Of a stretch of DNA of 64,000 nucleotides, positions 12,488-25,930 are shown piece by piece. The stretch is from NCBI GenBank assembly GCA_011634665.1, contig WAEK01000002.1, positions 765,001 through 829,000 on the forward strand. The letters run 5' to 3'. The notes beneath the pieces were generated by a model. It had not been told where the DNA came from. It saw only the letters and a program-made list of their open reading frames with translations, and made no database searches. Origin of the DNA: Mortierella sp. BCC40632. Taxonomy: Eukaryota; Mortierellomycota; Mortierellomycetes; Mortierellales; Mortierellaceae. The position numbers were made by a program, and so were the translations under genes. The first letter of the stretch is position 1, and the number at the start of each line of letters is the position of its first letter.

Positions 12488-14058
12488 ATGCCAACACAGT
12501 CAAAGCTTGCCATCTATAAGATGCTCCCGACAAAATTCACAAAAAAGATCCAACTGGAGCTGCAACGGACGTTTGTTGTCCTTGTCTCGTTACTCAGGAC
12601 ACATCGGCGAAGGGCCTTTCTTCTCTCGCTAGGACCTTCAACGATCCTCAAGTTTGTGACCGTAATGCTGCCGATTATCAAACTCCTCCCTCCGACCATC
12701 AAAGCCATCCGGACTCTCTCCTATTTTACCAAGAGTAACAGCAACAATAATAGTGGCACAAGCAGCAGTAGCAGTACCAGTCATACCCGAATGCATGGAG
12801 CCGGAGGAGCCGTGGGATCCGACGGAATCACCATGTCTATGGATGAGCTGAGTGAGATCCTATGGACGCCAGCAGAGGAATCATATTGGGAGCGGGTGCA
12901 TGCGATGGTGACACGCCATGGATGGTACAAGACCATGGGCGTGTCCCTGGCCGGAGTACGGCCCGGCCGGGTTGAAGTCGTGATGCCCTTCCGTACCGAA
13001 GTCTCTGGCGAAGGCGGAACCTTTCATGGTACTTGTCGATCAACTTGCCAACTCGAAAAAACGAGTGTTTAGTAATATTTGAACGTCTGTGCCGATGCTA
13101 ACCAGGGTGATCTCTCCAATAACAAATAGCGAGTCTTATCCCAACACTGATTGTATTAACTGGTCAATTGACAGGAACAACACTACTTCCTCGCCATTTC
13201 GCACTTCAACCAATCGACCTGAAATGCAATATCCTCTCTGCATGCGATGCTTCAACTTTCCTTCTCATTGCTCGGGGTGCAGTAGTTGTCCGGGGCGACC
13301 ACAGCATCACGGTAAAAGTCGAGATCTTGAAGGCAAGTGGACAGGTGCCTGGATCGACTCAGGTAGTCACTCCTTCGTCTAGACCTCCATTACTTTCTTG
13401 GAGCTCTTGGGTCGGATCGTCAACTGCCCCTACTGCCTCAGCCTCATCTTCCACTTTGGGCGCCTCAGCAATGAACCTCCTCATCCCCGGAACAGGTATC
13501 GAGCGAAATAAGCTAGTGCTCTGCGCCACTGGAACGCAAACCTCGGTCATTATTCGTGCCGACACAGATCTGAACAATGAAGAAGAAAAGGAGATAACAC
13601 GGCTTCGGAAAGAGCGGGAACAATCACGGACCCGGGGGTCATTCTCATCAACCACCTCATCTTCTGCATCCACTGTGCCATCGTCCTCTGTTGGGGCTGC
13701 GGCAGCCTCATTAGGGATTGTTGGATTTGGTAGTGGGAGCGACAATACGGTGATGGACGAGTCTATTATCTTGGGAGACAGTTTTCAACTGGGTGCTCTT
13801 TCGAGCCGACACTCGCCCGAACCTAGTTCACCTTCTTCTCCACGGCAACAGTCTCTGAGTGATTCTTTCTTTGAGGTAGAGTCACCCAAGAACAATGAAC
13901 CCAATATGACTACAGTTTCGGCCGCAACGACAAAGACCAGTTCGTCCCACTCGATAGCGCATTCAATGTCGTATGCATCTGCCGTCCGATATGGTACCGA
14001 TCAGGATCATGACCACCAATACGATGAAACGAGTGACACTGAGGCATGGCGAAAGTAA
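12488..14058 (+). CDS. HotDog-fold thioesterase-like protein (PaaI/DUF4442 type)
   Basis: Exons 12488-13028 and 13175-14058; the 146-bp intron (GTACTT donor, GACAG acceptor) is phase 1 and reads FHG-TTLLPRHF across the join. Product 474 aa. The N-terminus has a basic stretch and a hydrophobic segment (VTVMLPIIKLLPPTIKAI). The fold starts near W137 with a W-x-RV helix, then GVSLAGVRPGRVEVVMPF and GEGGTFHG, as in 4HBT/PaaI proteins. Exon 2 continues with the later strands (LLIARGAVVVRGDHSITVKVEIL). A long Ser-rich, low-complexity C-terminus follows. The usual central HotDog helix after F-H-G-G appears missing at the junction, so either a small exon was overlooked or the enzyme is altered. AATAAA at 14118 fits the 3' end. 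Confidence 0.72.
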
Positions 14059-14313
14059 TAGACTTGGTATGCTTTCTATCCCTATCTCTCTCCCTCTCTC
14101 TCGCACACGAGTTTGACAATAAACTGTTTACAAAAAATAAAAAAATAAAAGGCGTAGCTCTTTGAATACAGGTCTTTATTTCTCTGGCATGGCACTGTTA
14201 TTCAAAAGGTGAATTGGCAAAGCACAAAGCGCAGAAAAGCAAAGAGAGAGAAGACCCCTCCCTGTCGTAACTGTTGGGGGGAGGATTTGTGAGGAGTTAG
14301 GGATGGGGTTGGT

Positions 14314-16010
<1,697 letters not shown>

Positions 16011-16480
16011 TTTGAGACGAAATTTGAAAGAGAACGTTCCTCTGTGTGCGGGCACTCGAAAATTTTATGTGTGCCCGGCCTCCTGTCTGTGGCGAAGCCC
16101 TTAAGGTGAGGCGAGATCCATTTGACTTAGGTGACCACAGAGCCTCGCTCGTGGAGTGGTGGAGAAGGCCAGAAGGGGTTAGAGATAGGTGTGGGTAGGG
16201 GTTCTCATTCACTATCCATTTGCGCGATCTCAAGAGACAAGGGGCCCTGAAGATAATGACCAGATATGTAGTGTGTATTATATAGTGGTGATCCTCTGCT
16301 CTTCTCAATCTCTTTACGAGGTCCTTTTAATAACTGGGATAACAGAAAGCCTATTTCAAGTCAAGGCCACAAGATGACTGAAAAAAAAAAAGAACTGCTT
16401 TAATTGATTTTCTATGAAATGGTTTAGATGGGAATATGGGATAAGCAAGAGTAAAATCTCTTAGTTATCCAAGATGGTCT
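16011..16480. other. RPS23 promoter region and 3' flank of the DNA ligase
   Basis: The 470-bp spacer lies between two same-strand reverse genes. It must hold the RPS23 promoter and the ligase 3' end. I see no clear TATA box and no gene. Confidence 0.5.
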
Positions 16481-17885
16481 CTACTTGTGTGGATGACTAA
16501 ATCGCTTGAGATGATCTGGGTTCTTTCGATAGCAATGAATGCCATATCGGCAAGGCTCCCGCTTCGGGCTATTTCCCTTTGCAGAGTCGCTTGAGTCATC
16601 GTCGAGTGAGCGTTTCTTGCTGGCGGATGCACTAGGAGTTGACGACGAAGAGTTGGATGTTGATGAATCCGAGGGTGATGGCGAGTCGATAGTCATATCA
16701 ATACTATCCGAGTCTTGGTCGTTATCAGTGCTCTGGTCATCGTCATCACCATCCACAGAAACGGTCACTGTGGTGCTTGTAGTAGTGGTAGTGGTAGTGG
16801 TAGAGGTAGTGGTGGAGGTAGTAGAACTATCGTCCTGGAAAATTAGACTCTTCTCTTTCAATAATGTCACCACCTTTGCGGGAGTTGCAACTTTTTTGAC
16901 TGGAGCCTTATAGGTCTTGCAGTAGTCGTTCCAATTGATGTCAATTCTTTCGCCCACAAAGGTTGGGAATCGTGGGATAAGTCGATTGCTCAGTTCTTGA
17001 AATTTGTATGTGATGACGGTGCCGACCTTCGGCGGTTTGATCCGTTGCGCATCGGTAAATCCAGAGCCAACAGAAAAGCAGCGGCCATCAGGCGTCTTGA
17101 CCTCAATATGACCCATTCGGTTCGAGTTCTTGCCTGAGCCCTGAACGTGGCCCATGATAATAGCCTCCTCATCAAAGAATGTCTTGACCTTGAGAAGAGT
17201 TCTCGATCGCTTGAACTCGTATCTTGATCTTGGGGCACGAAGCTATTTGTTGGGTAGGTAGGAGTAAGCGAGCTAGTTAGGAATAGGAGGCGTTTCTGAA
17301 CAAAAGTAAAGATAAAAGGCGAATGTCTTGACATACCATGATACCCTCGCCGCCATGGTCTTGAACATGCTTCAGCTCGCGCATGAGGTGCGTTTTAGAT
17401 AGACATTTCTGCACAGGAACGAGTCGTGCATATTCTGGGAGATTCGTGTTTGTTGATTTCGCTTGGGATGAGGAGCCAGCAGACGGCGTTAGCTGATCCT
17501 TCCCAAAGGTAGGCATGATAGACTTTAGGTACTCGAGTCGCTTTTCATAGGCTAGATCCAGCTGAGGCGCATCAAAGACGAGATAAGTCATTTCTTTCCA
17601 TTCGTCTGCTCTGTCATCCTTTTGGTTCCGAACGATAGAGATGCATTGTTGAAATCGGCCGCGACCGAGCCATAATTCGCCATCGAGATGTTGGTTCTTG
17701 GGGAGGTTCTTGCTGAAGAAGGCAGGGACGTGGAATTTGTTACCAGCACGGGAATAAAAGTTGGTACCGTCAAAGTATGCACGGACGCCATCTAGTTTCT
17801 CGGCCATCCAATATCCTGTGGGGTCGATTCCCGAGTCCTCTGTCCAACCGTGGGCGAGCATCACTTGTTGAGCGAGTTGAGCCAT
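16481..17885 (-). CDS. ATP-dependent DNA ligase with C-terminal PBZ zinc finger
   Basis: Seals DNA nicks through an enzyme-AMP intermediate. Exons 17337-17885 and 16481-17242, with a 94-bp phase-0 intron (GTATGT...AAATAG); 436 aa. Adenylation motif I is KLDGVRAYFDG with Lys30 as the expected nucleophile. Further nucleotidyltransferase motifs are LDGELWLGRGRF, YLVFDAP, GGEGIM and a lysine-rich motif V around TLLKVKTFF. A compact OB-fold follows (IIMGHVQGSG, VGSGFTDAQR). This short catalytic-core-plus-OB layout resembles bacterial/viral/kinetoplastid-type small ATP ligases, not LIG1/LIG4. After a Thr/Ser tract and an acidic linker, residues 414-433 form C-x5-C-x6-H-x5-H, an intact PBZ finger known to bind poly(ADP-ribose). 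It is divergent from the hydrolase at 18964. Confidence 0.9.
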
Positions 17886-18963
17886 AGTTAATCAGTGATA
17901 GGAAAAAGAAGAGAGGAAGAGAGTGATGGAGAAGGTAGAAAAAGTGCAAGGAAAAGGTAGGAAGTGCGAGAGTAAGGAGAGAAAGGATATGAGGTGCAAA
18001 CTGTCTTGTGCTACTGATGGAGATGATGGAGAGATGGAGGCGAGTAAACGTTTAAATAGGAATCATTTTTTGACTTGCCGCCATTTTCGCCATCGCCACC
18101 GCCCAACCAGCGGGCTGTGCCTGAGGACATTCTCACTTGACGCATTATCATTCAGGGATGAAATTAGGCTCCTCATTTGTCAATTGAGGAGCTCCCTGTA
18201 TCCCCTTGTACGACCTCCAAAAGAGCAATTCCTTTTCTATCTGTTGCCTCCAAACACAGCCTAACAGATTCAATGCGTACATGTACACATCGCGCGACCT
18301 ATTATTGACAGGCTCACTCCTCGCAGCAGCCACCGATCGGTCACAGTCCAGAGTTGATGATCGGAGGAAGGGTGACAAAAGCAACGTGGGCGTGCGCGGA
18401 TCCGATCTATTGTTTGGTATGAACCATATTGGTTCCCGCTGCCCAGGCAAGCAGGGCGTCGGGACAAGGGAAAACGATTGAGTTCAACGCAAACAGGATC
18501 GCATTTGTCAGGACCTTCTGACTGACACGTGATGGAGATGGGCCCTTGGTTGACAGTGCTGGGCGCCAGAAGACTGATTGACCTGCTGCGCTTGGTCGTT
18601 CCAAGGCTAGGGGCAGAGGTGGCATCAAGGAGGAGAAGGAGAAGGAGAAGGAGGAGTAGGAGGAGGGAGTGAGGGAGACGAGGAAAGGAGAGGACGAGGA
18701 TAGAGAGAAGAGAGAGGTAGGAACACGAGAGAACCAAGATTAGACACGAGGCCACAAGGGGTTCCCTTCCCTCGGCTGCATCGAGTGTCACTTTCCAAAG
18801 CAAGGAACAAAGAAGGAAGAGGGCGAACCGGGAATGAGTTCACCCTCCATTTCCTTCTTAACCCCTTTCCCTCGCTTCTTTCTTGTCATTACCCTCTTTC
18901 TCCATTTACTCATTCACCATTACTAGCGAAAGCCCTCATTTCTCCATTCATCAGTCTTCTTCA
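17886..18963. promoter_or_regulatory. Divergent intergenic region (ligase / hydrolase)
   Basis: About 1.1 kb between two divergently transcribed genes, so it should contain both promoters. It has GGA-repeat purine tracts around 18630-18720 and a CT-rich leader before 18964. No conserved element is recognised. Confidence 0.5.
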
Positions 18964-20166
18964 ATGACAGCATCCGATCCTGCTCCTTTGAATGATACCA
19001 GCAACAATGGTACAAACGGATACAAGCCGGAGCCAGTCGTGATAACAGCCTTGGATGGATTCCTCCTCAGTGGAACACTCTTTCTGCCTCCAGAGCCCGT
19101 TGTGACCAGCACGACTAATACCTCGGCCATATCTGGCCCACTTGCAGGCAGTGACTCGGCCAACCTTTCTGCTGGAGCAAAGAATAAGCAAGACCTGGAT
19201 CGGTTGACTAAAGCAGTAATCATTAGTTCCGCAACAGCTACCATTCAAGACTTTTATTACAAGTTTGCTCAATATCTCTCTCAGGAGCTTGGCATGATCG
19301 TCCTCACCTATGACAATCGCGGGGTGGGTCGATCCATGCCTTACAACGAGGATCTTATCCGCCTCAAGGTTGGCTTAGGGTCTGGATTGAAGGCACAGGC
19401 CCCATCAAGCTCAGGACGGGATCAAGGCACTAAAAAGGAGAATAAGAAGAAGAAGCAGAGCCCTTTGGTCGGGTTCCAGGCAACTATTGTCGATTGGGCA
19501 ATGCAGGACCTACCAGGCGTATTCAACTTTTTATTGGAACGGTACCCAAAGAACCCAACCTTCTTCGTCGGACACTCTGTTGGTGGTCATATTCTGCCTG
19601 CGATTGATCCATATTATACGCGGAACTTGGAACGGTGTCTGTTTGTGAGCGTCACGACAGCATACTGGCGCACCATGAACAGCCCCTTGTTCACTTACTG
19701 GTTCTTCTATATGGCCTCACCGCTTGTCAATTCGCGCTATGGATACTATCCTGGAAAGACTTTATGGGGCGCTATGGAAGATCTACCCAAGGGATGTTTC
19801 GAGACATGGTCTTATTGGGGCTCGTTCAGGGACTATATGCTCGGTGGAAACCCCGAGTGGAAGCCCAACTTTGAGCTATTCAAAGTCCCGATCTATTCTC
19901 TGTATTTTTCAGATGATGACTTTTCGACCACATCTGCTCCTCATATTATGAAGCTGATCCCGAACACGCTTCGAAAGTGTGTTGGACTTGACCCAGTCAA
20001 TGACTTGAATATGAAGAAAGTAGGACACATGGGCTTCTTCTTCAACTCTTGCAAGCAAAAGCTGTGGAAGACAGCAGTCAAGGCCTGGTTTGTGGATGGA
20101 CAAGCGCTAGACCGTGAAAGCATCAAGGAACAGGCTGCTGTAGAGAGTAGCTATGCAAGGCTGTGA
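18964..20166 (+). CDS. Alpha/beta hydrolase (COG4757-like)
   Basis: Serine hydrolase of unknown substrate; 400 aa, single exon, no signal peptide. The start is the first ATG; upstream frame lacks one. The fold begins with VITALDGFLLSGTLFLPPEP. LTYDNRGVGRSMP is the oxyanion-loop region. The nucleophile elbow is GHSVGG with Ser205, the acid is probably in the FSDDD segment, and His355 lies in VGHMGFF. The middle block (AYWRTMN, then GYYPGKTLWGAMEDLPKG, then W-x3-GSF) matches the predicted hydrolase group COG4757, which I know mainly from bacteria. A roughly 25-residue lysine-rich insert (KKENKKKKQ) lies between the oxyanion region and the elbow. RAP1 starts only 133 bp after the stop. Confidence 0.87.
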   Translation: MTASDPAPLNDTSNNGTNGYKPEPVVITALDGFLLSGTLFLPPEPVVTSTTNTSAISGPLAGSDSANLSAGAKNKQDLDRLTKAVIISSATATIQDFYYKFAQYLSQELGMIVLTYDNRGVGRSMPYNEDLIRLKVGLGSGLKAQAPSSSGRDQGTKKENKKKKQSPLVGFQATIVDWAMQDLPGVFNFLLERYPKNPTFFVGHSVGGHILPAIDPYYTRNLERCLFVSVTTAYWRTMNSPLFTYWFFYMASPLVNSRYGYYPGKTLWGAMEDLPKGCFETWSYWGSFRDYMLGGNPEWKPNFELFKVPIYSLYFSDDDFSTTSAPHIMKLIPNTLRKCVGLDPVNDLNMKKVGHMGFFFNSCKQKLWKTAVKAWFVDGQALDRESIKEQAAVESSYARL

Positions 20167-20299
20167 AATAGATTTGTGGGCATAAAAAATTAAAAGTCAC
20201 TCGCTTTCTTTTCTACCAACATTACATCCTCAGCCAGGGACAGCAACTGTCTCTGAAAGGATCAACCAAGCACCTGGCTGTGCATCTAAACACATTATC

Positions 20300-23200
20300 A
20301 TGAGCCAACCAGAGATTAACACTTCCAAATTAGCATCCGCCACCACATCAGCTCTTCCAGAGGAATCGTCAAACGGCGCAGGGTCTCGATACTCACAGAG
20401 AATCAGAACCAAGAGGAGCACGGCGGCATCTTTGTCACGATTGTTTGTTGATGAACGGTCTGTTCCGCTACAAATCTGCCTTTCCAAATCCATCAATGAC
20501 TTTGATGACCTTGCGAAAAAGATCAGAGTACGACTTTTGGTTTAAGCAAAAGGGCAACAGGCTACTTGTCTGGCCGTTCAAAGTGACTGAATATTCCCAC
20601 TCTTGATTTATTCTACTCATTTACTTTTGCCACCAGGACAATGGAGGAGCTGTGACCCAGAACGAGAGGGAAGCCTACGTTTGTCTTGCCGATCCTGGAC
20701 GAAAATACGAGCATCCCATGTTTTCGACTACCTGGGTGCATGATTCTGTCCGACATCAGAGGTTACTTGACTTTGATAAGCCAGAATACCGCCTTAGACT
20801 TTCTGCCCGAAAAGAGAGGAACCCTTTTACTCGAGAAGATGATCAAAAACTCAGGGATTATGTCCAGCAAATGACACAAAAAAACCAGAAAGTCCATGGA
20901 GATAGGATCTACATTGAATTTGCAGCTATGGCAAGTAACAGTTTCAGCTTCTCAAGATAATGGACGCAATATGATATTTCAAAGACTCAAAAGCTAACAA
21001 GGTGTGGAATACTTTGGCTCATGGAATTGCATTAGCATCCCGAACATACGCCTCAATCCTGGAGAACTCGCGCGGTCCAAGTGCTAAAGTTGACTGCTCA
21101 ACCATCACCATACAAGGCTGCTAATGTACGCCGAGAGAAAATTTCACTAGGGCAAGCACGGGGACGGCAGGAAAAGGCATCCACTTCTATCAACCCGGTC
21201 ATCAACACTGCCATCAGTCCTCCATTGCCCGCCACAAAAATCTCTTCTACAGCTCTACTTGGACCAATCTCGCCAGTAGCACCAACGATAGCCCCTATTT
21301 CCCAGAGTAACAAGGAAAAGACTGCTGGTCTACTACCCACTGTTCTCTCACCTCCTCAACTACCGGTTCCTCTTCAATCATCTCTTTTAAAGGATCCGGA
21401 ACCAAATCCACCTTCCAGCCAAATATCCGAGGTTTTTTCGCTCGACTTTAGCGATATCAGTTCCGATGAGGAGGAGGATTTTATCCACAAGGAAAATCTA
21501 TCGCAATTAATACACCGAAGAAAGGGCAGATCCGATTCACCTATGAGAAAGCTAGCACCGATTCCTCCAAAGCGTCCCTCTTCTCATTCAAAACAAAAAC
21601 AAAACCTACTTGAATCAGGTCGACATGATCAAGCACTGGAGCAGAAACAACAGCTGCAAAAATCAGCACCCAGCTTGTTTGTAGACAAGCATCCCGAGCA
21701 TGTGGATGTTGCTCCCCGCCCAACCGATGATAACATCACCGAAGCACATTTTGTTGACAGGATACCAACTATCAAAAGCAGTTCATCATCGGATGACAAG
21801 ACTCAGGAAAGCAGCGTTCAACATGCGAGATATTCTTCTCTACCACCCAGTAGTGCACAAAACTATCTGCTCTCTTTCAGCAAGATAGGCGCAGAGATCA
21901 GGACTGAGAGGTCGCGTAGATCGCTTCCCAACATGCAAATGAGAGAGCCAAGGATACCTACACCAAAGTCCCAGAAACAAACAACAGAAACGTTGATGCA
22001 GAAAAGAGGCGAAATTCAGTCTACAACGATTCAGCCTGTCTTCCAAAGCGACCATTCCGAACTCGCTCACAGTGCTAGCAGTGGCTCCATGGATGCAGTT
22101 CACACATCGATTCCGAGCTGGAGGAATTCGCCCCAATCAGCCCTTTCGGCCCCAGATAGTTTTTCGCTACAGCCAGATCATACAGTGCCTCCAGTGGACT
22201 CACTGCCATCACTACCGGAACATGGGATCTTTTTTGATGAAAAAACACCCTCGAGTGCACTGCCTTTAGATGAGGATGACGCCTTTATCTTAAAAAAATT
22301 CTTGGGAAAACAACGCATACATCAGGATGATCCTATCCACAAGGAAGATGGGCCCGACAAAGAAAGCAAGGTTGAGCAGGAGGAAAGTCGGCAGGAGTTA
22401 GACTACTATAGGGAGAAGTCAGTTCAGGAAGACCGAAAACCAAAGGATGGGCTTGATCCCCAAGATCAATGGGAGCAACAATTGTCCTCGTCTGAACACT
22501 CATCGTTTGACGAAAACTACTTTGATGACAGCAGATATGATTATATCAGCGACTACTTTGATAATGGCAGCGGTGGCTCAGATTCATTTCAAGAGGAGCA
22601 AGAATCGTGGCTCAATGAGCTGTCCGTTGAGGCAACAACCATTAACAAATCCCATCAGAACCTGTCGCTGGTTGAAAGTGAGCACCATGATCCCGAGAAA
22701 ACTATAGCTTCGAGAGACAAGAGTCGTCAGACCATGGAGGGCGGTAGCCTCGAGGTAGATTGCGAAGAGAGACTGAATGTTGAAGAGGATGAAGAGTATT
22801 TGACCCGAAAGCAGTCATTAGGTAGCGACTCTCCTGTACACCCGCCAAAATATCCAGAGGAGCAGAGTCAGCCAACCCCGTCAATATCGACGCCAATTGA
22901 CCCAGACGAGGATGGAGTGTACAACCAAGTAGAATTGCCGGCAAAACTATTCATGGCACCCCCGATATCCAACCGTCGTCGTCTACAAGGCCTGAGATCT
23001 GCATTGCGGGGCAGCGTGGATCCTGATAGCCCAGAGTCTTTGGAGCCACTCCTGAAGCCAACAGAGGTAGCTCGCGTAGGCGTGGATCTTATTGAGGACA
23101 ATCATTCATCACGGGGTTCGATCCCGCCTGTCGGAAAAGACAAGCTGATAGATGACTCGAGCGAGAATAAGACTGCTGAATCTGAAGAGATGCCCAGCAA

Positions 23201-24394
23201 TGAGCAGAAGGATGGTTCCCCTGAGATCCTGCACGAGAACTCGACAGCAGTATCAGGGGCTGCAGTTAGTAAGGATCAAGAGGACGTACAACAGACGAAT
23301 AGTAACGCCAACATTGAACTAACTAATCAAGATATGGATACTCTCAACGAGCAATATATCAAGGAGTCAGGAAGCGAAGCTCTGCGCAAACACGCGCAGA
23401 ATGAACTGAAAGGCACCTCGGCTGAGATGAGCAGTAAAGATTGTCCAGAGAGTGTACAGGATGTCGAATTGGAAGTAGCCATTATACTCGCACAGGCAAA
23501 GGATATTGTATCTGCAAGCAACAATGCTGAGCATCATCCTTGCATTGAAAAGTCAGTAGAGAGGGCTGCGGAGCCAAGTGGCGTCGAGGACAACCCTAAC
23601 CTTTTAGGTCATTCTCCTATCTTGGAACAATTGGCGCTGGATGTAGTACAAGGAGCGTCAGCCGATTCGCAGAGTCCATCCCAACAAGCAACAACTGAAT
23701 CAATGGCGCAGTCATTGGGAACGAACCGATCGGATATGATAGCCAGAAGGCGACCGTCTGCTCAGCCTGAAGACGTTGACAATGTGGAAGAGTTTTATTC
23801 GAAAATCCGTGGCAGTGGAGGTCTACAGGCTAAAAAAGTCTACAGACGCGCACACGATCAGCTCTTGCTCTATCTAAAAGATTTATACAGGGCAGAAATT
23901 CGGGAAATGATGTTGATGGAGCTAGTACCTCCTTTAAATGCGATCGATATCCTAGATGCCTGTAGTGGAGACATGAAGACAGCGCGTCAATTCCTTAGCT
24001 TTGGAATGACCAGTAAGTTTTGTTCTAGAGTTGTCGTTTATTTTTGTTTTTATTTGGACCTATCATTTACGTTTTCCTGATCCATTTCCTTTTTTGTGGT
24101 CCTTCAGAGGATATTGAGAGCCATTTTTGGACGGGTATTGAGGACTCCAAAGTGTTTTCATCAGATAATGATGATGTGACAAGTCTACTCAGTCGTCATT
24201 CGTTTGTGGATATCGTACAACGTACACAATACTTGACAAAGACCCGACAGGACGCAAAACGGTTCAAGGTTACGGACGAGGCCATGCATTCAATCTATAC
24301 ACTAAAAAAGCGATCCACGCGAGCCCGTTCCTGCTCCCGTATCCGCTCAATGTCACCCGCGAGTAAACGACGGCGGGCGATGGAGCACCAATAA
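20300..24394 (+). CDS. RAP1: Telomere-binding protein RAP1 (TERF2IP-like): BRCT, Myb, RCT
   Basis: Shelterin-type telomere protein. Exons 20300-20527, 20637-20930, 21036-24012 and 24108-24394; 1261 aa. A BRCT domain spans about residues 45-130 (VPLQICLS, then DNGGAVT, ADPGRKYEHPMF and TTWVHDSV). A Rap1-type Myb domain (about 137-190) reads NPFTREDDQKL, DRIYIEFAAM, then HPEHTPQSWRTRA, joined across intron 2. Intron 2 uses a GC donor (GCAAGT at 20931), the only join that keeps the Myb helix and frame. About 950 residues of Ser/Glu/Gln-rich, probably disordered sequence follow. The C-terminus (DILDACSGDMKTARQFLSFG joined to KDIESHFWTGIED) is an RCT-like protein-interaction domain. A basic tail ends the protein. 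It is larger than human (399 aa) or yeast (827 aa) RAP1. Confidence 0.9.
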
Positions 24395-25655
24395 ATGGCG
24401 CAGGGATAGAGAAACAATATGACATCTCAATTGGCTTTCTCTCTTTCTCCTTCTCTCTTTACCGCCTTTTCGCCCTTCTCCTTCCTTCTCCCTATTTTCT
24501 TTCGATGGCCTTTGATGTGTACGGGACGTATTTGGGGGGGCACAATGCAGCAATATACATTCAAACACTTCTACTTTGGGAGAGCATAATTGTCTCTAAC
24601 TTGCGTTGCTCTCCCACTCTGTGGGATGTAACACAGGCAAAGTGGAGCAACTTTTTTTTTTTTTTTTAGGATGGCAACATAGGCAAAAAAAAAAACTACT
24701 GCAAGGCCATCACATGCCCTTCCAGCGATGCCCCGCATGGGCACGCACCAGGGGCGCAGAGATAACCATAGCCATTACTCCGCTTTGCTCTGGCTCCCTT
24801 AGTTGGACATCTTTTTTTTTTTTTTTCTCAAGCAGCTTCACATCGCTTCTTCCACAGCACTCCCCGCTGTTTACTATTGGATGTAATCCAGAAAATGATG
24901 AGATGTTTCAGTAACTATTACTTTTGTCACCTTGAAAAAATGCTTTCCAGGTTATGCTTGGTATTGCTGGCACAACACTGCGACATTGGGAGCTAAACGT
25001 CCATTGAAGGGAACTACATTTGGTCTGACGCCTCAGGAGGCTTCGTGGGAATAAATTTCCGACTCTGGTTAATCGCTTGTCCCTGGGTGCCGCTAGACTA
25101 AGCGAGAAGGCGCAAGCTTCGCCTCTGTGTTAAACAAAATTCCCCTCGTATGTCTGCGAATAGCACTGGATGCAGTCTTGCAGCGACCTCAATATCAACT
25201 ACAAGGCCGCATTGTAACTCCTTTGCACCTTTTCTAGACTCTGTGATGTATTTCTGTCCATGTTGGTGGTTTGGACTTAAAATCTTATCAGCGCTGCAAG
25301 GGGGACAGTCCAACGACTCATTAAGGAAGTCTGCGTCGGGCGGATCGTAGCGAGTTTATCGCAGCTGCCAACCTCTTCCTCTGTGGCTTTTCCTCTGGAA
25401 AATCAGTCGTTCCTCTCCTTCTTCGTCCGACTCCTCTCAAGGTTGTCGCCCCTTGTTATTCCTTAGCAATGTCGACAGGGTCCCTTCGTGGAGGTGTCAA
25501 TTGATATTGTTGCTGCAGTTGATCCTCCAGGTGATGACATGCAACAGCGTATCATGCTCTCAGTTTTTCCCGGAGGTCAAATTTGTCTTTTTGCGTTACC
25601 CAGTCTTCGAGTGCAATAGGGAGTAGTAATGACAAGGAGAATCCTCGGGCTGTGG

Positions 25656-25692
<37 letters not shown>

Positions 25693-25930
25693 GAGTCAAA
25701 ACGGCACTGAGAGACAGCTTGTGGCGCTTGCGGACTTTAGACGGTTTGAGCGAGTCGTCCTTAAATAGGACCTATCTCTTTTTTCTTTTCTTTTTTTCCC
25801 CCTCCCTCTAACCCACCCTCTCATCCCACTCTCGCCTACCAAGTCAACCCACTACCTCTTCTTCCCATAAGCAGAAGCCCAAGACAATATCAAGAGCGGG
25901 AACCCTCTATTCGAATATATCAAGCAAATC
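24395..25930. other. Intergenic spacer
   Basis: About 1.5 kb without a supportable gene. Contains T14-T15 runs near 24651 and 24813 and an A33 run at 25658-25690. The sequence just before 25931 is a CT-rich probable 5' leader of the GNAT gene. Confidence 0.5.
25658..25690. repeat. Poly(A) homopolymer, 33 nt
   Basis: Uninterrupted A33 in the spacer about 240 bp upstream of the GNAT start. No target-site duplication or transposon body was recognised next to it. Confidence 0.9.

Noticed and set aside
23111..23125. tRNA-like B box (GGTTCGATCCC)
   Set aside because: Lies in frame inside RAP1 coding sequence, with no A box or cloverleaf around it.
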